Source: Siderastrea radians (lineage: Eukaryota; Cnidaria; Anthozoa; Scleractinia; Rhizangiidae). Taken from it: a stretch of 64,000 nucleotides of DNA. Shown in pieces: positions 45,101 to 56,800 of this stretch; within the stretch, counting starts at the first letter, position 1, and each line of letters starts with the position of its first letter. The stretch spans positions 30,971,375-31,035,374 of the forward strand of contig OZ024895.1 of NCBI GenBank assembly GCA_964017195.1, read 5' to 3'. The notes under the pieces were generated by a model. That model saw only the letters and a program-made list of their open reading frames with translations. It had not been told where the DNA came from and did not search any database. The position numbers were made by a program, and so were the translations under genes.

Positions 45101-47625
45101 TTGTTTTATTACTTTTAATTACTCTCTGGACAGTTTGGATGGTTTTAGAAGGTTCTGGAAAAGGCGAAGAATCCAAGGTGAAATTATGGCATCATTTTAA
45201 CGTCTGGTGACGTCATCAGGTCCAGTTGCGGACCTCAAATGATTTTGATTAACGTTTTATCCACCCTCGATGTTTTGCTACCATAGCCTTAATATACTTT
45301 GAGTTAAGAAGGGAAGGGAGGGGAGGGGGGCACAAAGTGCCCTTCAAGGTCTAGGAACGAATAAAGGCCAGACTGAATACCATTAGCCCTTTCATATACA
45401 TTATTATATATATTTTTCTTTTTGAGAGTGAGGCTAACAATTTGGTTTTCAGATGTCAATCGGGGATTTTCCTATTTCCCAACCGTCTCAGATTTTTCCC
45501 GTTCATGAAAACACGATATTGTAGACACACTGATGATCCGGGATAATCTGGGTAAAATCTGGAGCTTTTCTATTATCGCCATGCATCTCACATTTGCATA
45601 ATGATTAGGTATAATTTCCTAGTTACGAAAACATAACATTTGAATATCTGCGACCGTCGGCGATTGTTTTATCCTTTTCAGCTCACCTCCAAAGTTTACT
45701 GTGACTGCATGACTGGGAAACGGACAACTCTTCAGACTTTAAGGAATTTTCTTAGCCTATGTACACTAGGTTTTCGAATAAGAGTAAGAGTCAAACGATG
45801 ATAGAATGATTGTCCCTGTCAACGAGTTTTCTTCTTACCCGTGGTGCACACTACACTAGCATCCCTATAGTAACAGGAACCACTCCACCCACTGTGGTAA
45901 CATTCTGTTAATGAAGCCTCGTTTCCTACGCACAATACGGAGTTCAACCATATGTCTGTCTGTCTTGTCCAAAACTCCCATTCCGAGGTGGCAGCTACAG
46001 CTCCTGGAAAACCAAGCTGACGGCAAACTACGTTGGCCTCCTTTATGTCCCAAGTATAACTGCACACTGATCCCCAGGTTTCATTGTAAAACACTTCCAC
46101 TCGGCCTTCGGATGACAGATTGCCCTGAGCAACCAAACGAACTGCCGTACAAGACAAGTTTGTTAGCTTCAATGGATGTCATGAACAAGAAAAACATAAC
46201 CTCGAAGTAGAAGTAGCCTCCAAAAATGAGAAGCACGATGATAAGGATCCCACCGTTAATTGATGTAGGGTATAACCCTTGGTTTTTCGGTGAGCGTTGG
46301 GAGGGGTGGGGGGAGGGAGGAGGTAGCAGGTAACATTCTTCTGACAGTTATGCAAGCAAGGACGCGTAAAACTAATTGGAAATAGGTGACATCCATGAAA
46401 AAAAGTATTATTAGGGAACACCTCTTTCATAGTATTCATTATACAGTGCGGGCATACGTCTTCTAAATAAAAATGTTATATGAAGAAACGCTGGAAAAGG
46501 TCGATTTGTGCATTCTGCTAAGTGGCAGGTGTGCATCGATACCGTTTATACATCAATCTTACTTCGGCTTAAGTAAACAAGGATACTTAAGTGAGCATAG
46601 TTTTTTATGGCTGTTCTCTGTACCTTTTGGCGTACATGTAACACCAGCTCTTTGTCCTTCTTCACAATCGTGGGGTTTCAAACCATCTTGAGCACACGAA
46701 AAAAGAGAACGTTCATTTCCAGTACACTTCTTGTTGTTAAACCAAACGCGGTATTTTGTTTCCTGGCCTTCTTGATTTTCCTTGAATGATGATAAGGATC
46801 CATCAAAGCCCATCATTCTGCAAGCCACATCAGCATCTTGTTTGTCCCACTGATCAGCACAAACCCAGCCCCAATTGTTGTTGTAATTGACTTGTATTAG
46901 TTCTTGGCTGGTTAATCGAGCTGATGGAAAAAACATCGTAGCCAGAACATGATGATAAAGGACGTCATAGATTATCGCGCAAGTTTATCTATTCCTGAGC
47001 TGTAGAGGTAACCTAGACGTCCATTGTGGAAGCTAGAATATTATCCCGTTTTGCGCATTGTTGGATTCAACTTGCCCTTAAAAAGGATGGCTAAGTGAAA
47101 TTGACGGCAGGATGTCCCAAGATCAAAAACGGGCGCGAAAGTTGTGATAAGTTCATTTTAACTAAAAATTGTCCTCCGTATCTCAGTTTTAGGCCTTCCT
47201 TAGATCGCGGAGTTGTAAAGCGCGAAGTGCAATCAACTATACATGAAATGGGCTGATTTACAGCCATCTTAACGGACGCCTGGGATCAATAATCTTACCT
47301 CTACTGCACTCAACGCTAGCAACCCAATCAGACCGGTAATTACTGTTGTACCATCCGCTGTGCTCACACTCGAATATTGAATCCTCATCTCCCATACACC
47401 GCACAACATTAACGCACGAATGCCGTCTGGAAGCTGTCTTGGATGCTGTTAACGCTCTTCCAAATCCCAGCTCACGGCAAACCACATTGGCGTGCTTTAT
47501 ATGCCATCCATCCGATCTGTTACCACATACTGCTTGCCAGTTACCTCTGAGAAACACCTCGACTCGGCCTCGTGATGGCTTGCTTTTATCAGCTACCAAC
47601 CGAACTGTTGAACAACAGATGTTAA

Positions 47626-47684
<59 letters not shown>

Positions 47685-50600
47685 TGCGAGAACGCGGGAT
47701 AAAAATTGGGGTCTGGGAGCTAGGGACGAGGGAACACCTGCTACAAGGACCCCATTTTTTCATCTCCGCCCACCGATCCAATTAAGTTAACTGTCAATGC
47801 CACCACCAATCAGAAACAGGTGCACACTTTTCTGCATGACTGACTTCACACAGGAATTCAATGAAGCGTCTGGAAATAAAGTTTGGATAAGAATTTTTTC
47901 GAATCAAAGAGCACCTAACATTGAACAACACTCAATTGCGCTTATTTTCGAAATAAGAGAAAAGAAGCATTTCAAAATAAAAAGATTTATTAAGATAAAC
48001 TCCTCTTAGCTTCTGATAACCAAACGCGTTCAATTTTTGCTTCTTGGAAAGGGATGCTTATTTTGAAACACGCAAGCGAAGAACCGCGATACATTTTGAA
48101 CGGCAATTATTGACCAAACTGCACGTTTTTCAAAACTTACGTGAAAGCCATAATACGAAGAATCGGACAATTAAAATAAATATTTCAATACAAATTTACA
48201 ATCAGGAGATCAAAAATGTAATTTGCTTCACCATGGATTCCCTACGAAGTCAACAGCTTGAGTGATGTCTTGCAACGGCAGATTTCTCTTTACCAACAAC
48301 CGTCTGTTCTCAAAAAATAATTTGTTCGGTTTTAAAAATAAAACACAAACAGCAGTAATAAACATTACAAACTTACGCATTTTTATATAAACTTGACGTT
48401 TCGTATGCTAGTCAACAGAAACAAGCCAAGGAGCCCTGTCTCCACGGTTCCTTAGAAAGATATCATTATTCTGTTACCTTACTTAGGTCTGCAGAGCAAC
48501 CAAATCTCTCTACGCCTCAAATCATGTGTATACAATTTCTATTCTTTTGTCAACCTCAAGATAATTTTTCAAAATAATTGCCGCATCAAATCTTTCTTTC
48601 CATACAAGGACCGCTTGAATCGTTCTCAAAAATCTAAAGTAGTTTACAAAGCCAGTTGCTGGGACTGCAATGATTTCTACATCGGTCAAACAAAACGACG
48701 ACTTCATGATAGAAAAACTGAACACTTCAAGGCCCTCGTTAAAAATGACCACACGTCTGCCATTGCAGACCATGTCAAAACCACCGGACACAACATCAAT
48801 TGGGATCATTTTGACATTTTAGCATCGGGCAAAACTGATTACCACTGCAAAATCAAAGAAACATTGTTGATCCAAGAACTGAAGCCAGCTTTTAATGTCA
48901 ACGTCAGCAGTGAGAAGCTGATACTGTATTAATTAGCTGTAGCTTTTTATAGATTCACTGTTAAGATTGTTTTCTTAATCTTGGTTCCAGACCCCTTGTC
49001 ACTATTGTATAAAAGGTTTGTCAAAATTGTAACGGTCACTTTTGAAAATGTATGTTGACTAGCATACGAAACGTCAAGTTTATATAAAAATGCGTAAGTT
49101 TATAATGTTTTTCATAATTCGGTAAGTTGTGATCGTCCGGGTGAGTGTAGTCCTGAGAAGGACTGTTTGAGGTGACATTGACTGACGTTTCGACAACCTG
49201 AGCGGAAGAGTCAAGTGAACTGTGAATCGTCAGTAGATGTTATAAGTCTCTGGTCGTTGTCCTGATTGGTCGACGATCTCGTGATGTTATTGGTCGTCTG
49301 TCAGTTGAGCCGTGATGTTATTGGCTGTGAAGACTGTTAAACGTCATAGGTGCGTTTCGATCCGTCTTTTGTTAGTCAAATGTCCGTTGGTCTATTGTTA
49401 GTCAAATAAGTCGATTTGTCTATTGCTTGTCTGTCTTGTTATTGTCGGCAATCAGTCGTTTGTAAGGTGCAGGTAGCTGTTGGCAACGGTTCAGTGGTGT
49501 TTGTTCTAAGTTAGTAAACTAGCTTTCCAGAGTGATTCGTTGATAGTAGTCCGTACTGTAGGTAACGCCGGCATAAAGCCGATTCGAAGCCGAGCCGATT
49601 CGAAGCCGAGTCGATTCTGTGGTTTGTTTTTAAATGGTGCTCAGCAATGTGATTGTTGATATCACCATTTCTAGTCGCTCGTTTGTGTTCAGTCAGTCGG
49701 ACGTTCAGATTTCTGCCGGTCTCACCAATATAAGTGGCCTGTCAGTCGCAGCATTTGATTTTATAAACTGCTCCTCGTCTGTCGCTCGGTTCGTCTTTGT
49801 CTTTAACGTTCGTCAGTAGCTGTCGTAAAGTAGTGATAGGTTTGTGAGCAACGCGGATGTTGTAAGGTTGTAGGATTCGTGCGATAGTTTCAGAAGTCCC
49901 TTTGATGTAAGGTATGGTTGCAGTAGTGACAGGTGTCGCGTTAGTGTTCTAGCGTTTGGTTCAGAGTTTCTGTAAGTTTTGTGTCTAATAAAGTCCCGGT
50001 TGTAATTAATCTTCTTGAAAACGTTGTCTGAGTACTTGTTTTCGTCCGTTAAGCTGTCAGGTGAGTCACAAACTAGTTGCGCGCGTCTTGTCAGGGTCCG
50101 TATAGTCGTAGCTTTGTGAGAAGTTGGGTTGTAAGATGATTGGTCGAGTAGTCTGTCGGTATGTGTCGGTTTCCTGTAAATTGTCGTCCGTAGTTCGTTA
50201 TTGTCGCGGGCAACTAAGCAGTCTAGAAAAGGTATTTTACCATTTTCCTCGATCTCCTTAGTAAACTTTATGTCAGCGTTTTGTCCGTTGAGGTGTTCGT
50301 GAAAATCGTCGATTTCGTCTTTGTGTACGGCTGTAAAGGTATCGTCAACGTAACGTAGCCAGAGTGGTAGTGTTCGTTTGTAAGTTGCGAGGGCTCGTTC
50401 CTCGATGTTTTGCATAACGATTTCTGCAACAACAACGGAAACTGGTGAGCCCATAGCTGTTCCGTGCAACTGTTTGTAGTGCTTGCCGTTGTACTGAAAA
50501 TACGTCGAAGTAAGACAAAGGTTCAGTAAGTCCATTAAGTCGTCTGTAGGTAGCGGTAGTTCAATAGTAGAGTTGTTGATGGCGGTCTCAGTGCAGTCTA

Positions 50601-53600
50601 GAGCCAGTTGCAGTGGAATACTGGTGAACAGTGATTTCACATCAAAAGACACTAGTTTGCAGTCGTCAGGTACTTGTACTGTCTTGATTGCGTCAATAAA
50701 GTTCTCAGTCGACTGTAGTTTGTGTCGTGATTCGTCGGTCACAGGTTTCAGTACGGTAGTCAAGTATTTGGACAGTTGGTAAGTCGGGGACCCACAGAAT
50801 GAGACTACGACCAATAACATCACGAGATCGTCGACCAATCAGGACAACGACCAGAGACTTATAACATCTACTGACGATTCACAGTTCACTTGACTCTGAT
50901 GATGACTTCCGCTCAGGTTGTCGAAACGTCAGTCAATGTCACCTCAAACAGTCCTCAATAAAAATCTCAGGACTACACTCACCCGGACGATCACCCGAAT
51001 TATGATATGACTCCTGGGTTCAAACTATTTACAGTTTTATAATGTTTATTACCGCTGTTTGTGTTTATTTTTGATGAAGCTACGATGGCCCAGGAACAAA
51101 AGTCTTTGTTCGGTTTTATTTGTCTGAATTCCACTGTTTAAGGCGGCGAGCGTTTCTAAGGGCTTCTTCTTCCGATTTATAGTTCTCAAAAGGCGAGTCT
51201 TCATTCCTAAAACGGGATATTTACACTGCCTTGAAATTCACGCGTGAAACCGGGTGCATTACTTTTTTGAAATCTTCTCTGATAATGACAAAATCTCTTC
51301 TTTCTAGGACCGTATCTCGTTGGCAAAACCGCTAAAACATCTCTTCCCTTTACAAGATCGCTCTTACTGCCGTTTCTCGCTCTGGTTTCGAGACAATTTT
51401 GCTACCTGGCCACCAAGTTCAAATCTTCTAATAACAGCACGTCCTCGTCAAATTACGTCATTCCCTCGGGACTTACTGTCAAAAATTAACCAATCAGAAT
51501 TTTGCAGCAGCTGGCAGCCGCAGAAATGAAAAAATGGGGGCCTTTGTAACAGGCGTTCCGGCGTCCCTAGCCCCCAGCCCCCTATTTTTCTCCAGCGTTC
51601 TTGCTCTCCTTCCCCTTCCCCGTTTACGCCCGCTACGCAGGCTACAAGAAATACAGCGTTTCTTTGCAAAGCTGAATGAATCAGTGAAACTGGTCCGAAG
51701 TGAACAAACATCTGGCACATGTTTTGGGAAAAAAAAAATCTAATTTTTCGCTCTGAAAAGTGGTAAGTGTTGACTTTCCCTAAATGATTTGTTGTAATCA
51801 TCGTTCAAGGCGGATTGAAGCTGCACAGCTTCATCACGGCAGCTGCGGGGGTTGAAACTGAACAAATTTATGATCCGTTCGCACAACGAAGCCATCAGGT
51901 GCCTGTTTGATCGAGCCGAAGGCCCAGAAATGAGATCACCGTAATAAGGAATGATGATGATGATGATAAACTTTATTAATGTGTCAAGGCCACATAGCCT
52001 GGGAAAATCCCATACTAATTTGGGGACACAATTAATAGATATTAAAAATATGTAGAAAGAAAATTTATAATACTTAGAGCTATATAAAATATTTATGATA
52101 GTCAGATATTAAAAATATTTATAAAGAGAATTTAAAATACTTAAAGCTATATAAAATAATGATGATGAGCAGATATTAAAAATATGTAAAAAGAGAATTA
52201 AAAATACTTAAAACTGTATAAAATAATTATGAGGAGCAGAGGGAACAGCCCTTGCAGCCATCATCTATGAGCAGACTAATATCGTATTTGCGTATCTGTT
52301 TCCTAATATTAGAATTCACCATCATCTTAGTTTTGTGACCGCAAGCAGTTGTTCTCAGTTTAGAGGATGGGGACGGAATGGTGATAACAACACTCAGACA
52401 ACACTGGGGAAGCGATTTAACTCCTTTCACATGGCATCTGATTTGTATCTGAACATTTTGGTGCTGTTGGAACACTGAGCGATAACGAGTGCAGGTAAAC
52501 TAGTGTCGATTTCACATGGTATAGCCACAATAATTGTCGACCTTTCTTCCTTCTTGGTAGTTTGTTCAGTACTGATTTAGATTAATTCGTGATTTTCGTA
52601 CTGACTCGCCAGGAATATGTGACAGTTGTTATTAAATGCTTCTCTCCCATTTAATGTGTTTTATTTTATGTTTTAACTTGTCATTTCAGGGTGGAAGGCC
52701 TTTCTGATAAAAACTACCGTTAGTCAAATTTTAATGATCGAGGTGACGATGAAAGAAATTAATTTAATTGTAAACACTACGCTAAATTCTCAAATTCCTA
52801 ATTCTGAACAGTTTCTTCTCGCCCTTACGAATCAAGCAATCTGGAACAATTTTGATTTGTGTTTCAGTGACGCTCTTGGGATTTCTCCTCGATTTAAATT
52901 TGCTGAAAGTGATTTTTCTCGTCCATTTTCGTCACTGTGTTGCTCGCGGAGAAAAACTCTTAGCTCACTTGTTGTTGAGTGTTCATTGACTATATCTGGT
53001 GGCAGCAGGTTATATGAGTTGAATACCTAGCTCCGTTCAGTCTCAGGCCGCTAAGGCATGGTTAGGGCCTAATTTGCATAAAATCTTTTCAACTGATAAT
53101 AACTTGGGAACCTTTGCTGAAGAGCTCTCAAACTTGGCACCCAGTTAGACGTTGATGGACTTAACTCAGTGTTTAGCCTTAAGTGCCTAACGCTTGTATC
53201 ACGTGACCATTGAAGAATGATTAACGGTTAAAATCTTTAGAGTGAAATTGGGAACATAAAATTAAACAGACTCCGATCTTTTTAAGTGTAATCATTTAAA
53301 ATCCCAAGATTATAATAACTTTGCTTTTCAAGGTGGTCTTTTTATATTTATATTAGAAATTATTGAAGCATTAAATAAGTCGCGTGACCTATTTTTTGTC
53401 ATTCGTAAGATTCCTACTTAGTGTGGAAACGTTAAAAGGTTAAAACGTTAATTTCAACCGTTATTAAGCCTTTACTTTTGACGTGACCCAAATGATTGAC
53501 ACTTGAAGTCAAAACTGAGTTAGGGTCAGTAGGTTTTCCACAGTTGCCAAGTTCAAGAGTTTTTCGGCCAATTCCCGCATAGTTAGGCAGACTTTTAGGC

Positions 53601-53758
53601 AGATATTATGCAAATTAGACCCAAACCATGCCTTAAGTGTCCTGAGGCCAATCAAAACACTAGAAATCCAACATAAGCCTAGTCCAGCTTTTAATAATGT
53701 TCATTATAATATTGATGATGATGATGATGATGATGATATAATAATAATAATAATAATA

Positions 53759-53801
<43 letters not shown>

Positions 53802-56800
53802 GTTTCCAAGAGGTAGCTTTTCACGAAGAAAAACAGAACAACAACAAAAAAGACAGGTGTCCTTTCTACCTTTTGGTCTGCACGTTGCACCAGCTCTTTG
53901 TTTATCTTCACAACTGTTAAGTTTCGATCCGTCGTGAATGCAAGAAAAGAGAGTGTTTTCATTTCCATAACACCGTACTTTGTTTAGCAGAGCAGCGTAC
54001 GTTGTCCCTTTGTTCTCTTCTTTTTCCTTGAATGACGATAATGATCCGTCAAATCCCATCATTCGGCAAACCACGTCGGCATCTTTTTTGTCCCACTGAT
54101 CAGCACAAACCCAGCCCCAGGTGTTGTCGTGATTGACTTGAACTAGCCCTTGGCTTGTTGATTTCCCTCCCAACAGGCGAGCTGATAGAAAAGACCAGAG
54201 GCAGCGTCAAACGCAAAAAAATTCTTGTAAAAATTCCCTGATCTATAAAACGCAAAAACATGGTGGTAAAGGCTGAGATCAACAATCTTACCTTTGCTGC
54301 ACTCAACGCTAGCAACCGAGCCAAAACGGTCGTAAGTATTGTACCATTCACACTCGATTATTGAATCCTCGTTTCCCATACACCGCACGCCATACAAGCA
54401 CAAAAGGCGTGTGGAAGCCTTCCTGGATGTTGTTAGGGCTTTTCCAAATCCCAGCTCCCGGCAAACTACACTGGCAGCTGTTCTGACATCCCATCCGCTA
54501 TCACACACTGCTTTCCAGATTCCTCTGTCAAACACTTCGACTCGACCTTGAGATGGTAAATTTTCCCCACCAACCACTCGAACTGTCATATAAAAACATA
54601 GGCACGCATTGCGTGCAGAGCCAATGACGTTTCCTTCCGCAATATGGTGAGATTTATCAACACAACCTATGGGTTCACGCCACTGCTGTGCAGTCCCCTC
54701 CCTCTTCCCAGCAACTTGCGGCTAATGTAACACGTCTTCGCCAGAGCAAGGAATCGATATATTAAGTTATCATAAAACAGGGTAACGAGCAGCGTGACTA
54801 CGTGACAGTTAATCATAGCGTGACATTAGAATTGCCTGCTAGGTAAATAAAGCTCTTCGTTCCCCTTCTCTTCAAAGACAACATATCCTAACACGTCTGT
54901 TAGGGGTCTTAAATTGCTCACAGTGTACTTAACTCCTGGTAGGCGTGAAAAAAAAAACTTGCAAAATTCAGCAGGTCGCCATTAGAATGTTTTGTTACTT
55001 GCGTTCGTTTCGAGATGTTTTAATCGATGCCTTACATTCCGAAGATTCAAATTACAAGCAGCTGTTGACTATGCAAATTTGTTCAACATACGCTTTGAAC
55101 TATAATTAACCCGAAGTGAAGTTTGGTATCTTGTAAAGATTTTACTCTAATTAATTGCTCACCACTGTAACTTGGATTTTTAACACTAGTTTCATTCAAG
55201 TTTTTCAGTTTTAGGTCTGGAATAGCTAGGAACAAGCCCCCGCAAATCCCGATTTTATTTTGTCCAATTTGCAGAAGCGGGGTGAAATTTAATTTGTGCG
55301 AAAGACGCAGATTCTCGCAGTTCATCTATTTTTAGAACCCGTTATGGGTCTCGGCTTGTACTTGTAGTATTTCTAGCCGGATAAATATTCTGCTTTGCTT
55401 GCAAATAGCACCGAAATATTTATATCCTGAATAAATAAATTGTATTAACCGTATGCAAAAACCGCTTGGATCTCAGCTTGTGATTCGCATTATTTATCTT
55501 TCTCTTTATCTTTCTTTTGTAATTCCACTAGAAAGCCAAAAACAGTTGTCGCCGTCAAGCTGGTCGGAAGTCAAAATGTTCCTCTACGAAAACTAATAAT
55601 TCCGCTTGGAAATAAATAAAGGAAAACAGAAACAAACAACATGGGCGTGAATTCACGCATTTAAGTGGATCTCAAATTGACGAGTCCGTCTTGTGTATAA
55701 TTTCTGTGTTTGCTGCTGTGAAAATTTCTGCTACGGCTAAGTAAACGTAGGACTACATCGAGGGAATAAAATCCTGCCAGACCTGAAGTATACAAAACAG
55801 CGCATTCGAAGTAACGTTAAATAGTTCCTGTTGACACTTCAAAGCCCGGGGGTCGTACTCCCATAGCATAAACTGTATGGGCATGTGCCGCTGATAAAAA
55901 GGGTTTCAGTGTCCCTGTGGCACACCCCCACCCAACATCTTACAGAATCCCCCCCCCCGGCCTCAAAGACGAAGAAAGAGACCGTATATCGCCGTTCTTT
56001 TAGCCTTTGAGATTAGCCAAGACGTCACTTTCGTGACGTCATTGGCTAAAAAGGTTATTGGTTTCTTGCCTATTCCCGAAATAAACAAGATATCTCTTTT
56101 TTTCCATTCATTCATTCATTCATTTATTCATTCACTCACTCACTCACTCATTCATTCATTCATTCATCCACTCACTCATTCATTCATTCATTCATTCATT
56201 TATTCTTCCATTCACTCATTTTTGCAGAAACCGCTGTTATCAAATTATTGATATATAATGTTCTTATAGAGGAAGAGACCTTCTCAGTTGCGGATAAAAC
56301 CGTAAAAAAATTCTAATCTCAACGGAATTCAAGCCCATGTCCTTTTCTATACCAATTATTTTAAACACTTTAAAGATGAGGTTTGAAGCTACACATGGGA
56401 TTAACTGCAAACATCTTTTCCTCTATAATTCGTTCACCCATGATCTTCATACAAACGTCACAAAATAACCATGCACCATATAAATATCTTTCACTTCTGA
56501 ATAATCACATTGTCAAAGATCTACTTGCTGACAACATTTTTCCATTTTTAATATATTTTTACCTTTTGGTCGGCATATTGCACCAGCTATCCCTCTTGAA
56601 TCACAGTCGTGATCTCCGAAACCGCTGTTAATGCAGGAAAATAGAGAGCTTTCATTACCAAAACATTGCATGTTGTTCAGCCACACGCGAAGGCTTGTTT
56701 TCTTCGTTTTCTCTTTGTCGCTAAAAGACGATAATGACCCAGGAAAGCCCATCATTCGGCAAGCCACATCAGCATTTTGTTTGTCCCACTTATCAGCACA

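Larger units (their letters stand above)
49113..51004 (-). mobile_element. Penelope-like element P2, nested in P1
   Basis: Inverted repeats 49113-49296 and 50808-51004 share CATAATTCGG at the tips, the word GGTGAGTGTAGTCCTGAGA and a long inner part. The right copy has a hammerhead-like core: CTGATGA at 50896-50902, a weak stem, then GAAAC at 50923. The left copy lacks the CTGATGA part. Inside are a reverse transcriptase frame and a broken endonuclease on the minus strand. Confidence 0.75.
48335..51068 (+). mobile_element. Penelope-like element P1, interrupted by P2
   Basis: A GIY-YIG frame (48615-48932) lies between inverted repeats: 48361-48416 pairs with 49051-49110, and 48335-48364 pairs with 51040-51068. 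The right repeat is therefore split by a second element (49113-51004). At the split the word TTTATAATGTTT occurs on both sides (about 49100-49110 and 51036-51047), a likely target duplication. Confidence 0.7.
51640..53690 (-). mobile_element. Non-autonomous repeat X, copy 2
   Basis: Inverted relative to copy 1 at 40722-42105, about 11 kb away in the same gene. It begins (minus strand) CTGGACTAGGCTTATGTTGG and contains a nested MITE (53051-53636) and a non-LTR-like tail block (about 51945-52490). The left limit is approximate. Confidence 0.55.

Noticed and set aside
47593..47781. Poly-Tyr frame
   Set aside because: Product of the AAT microsatellite on the minus strand.
51448..51801. 117-codon minus-strand frame
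   Set aside because: Overlaps the edge of repeat X and low-complexity CCCCTT sequence; no recognised domain.
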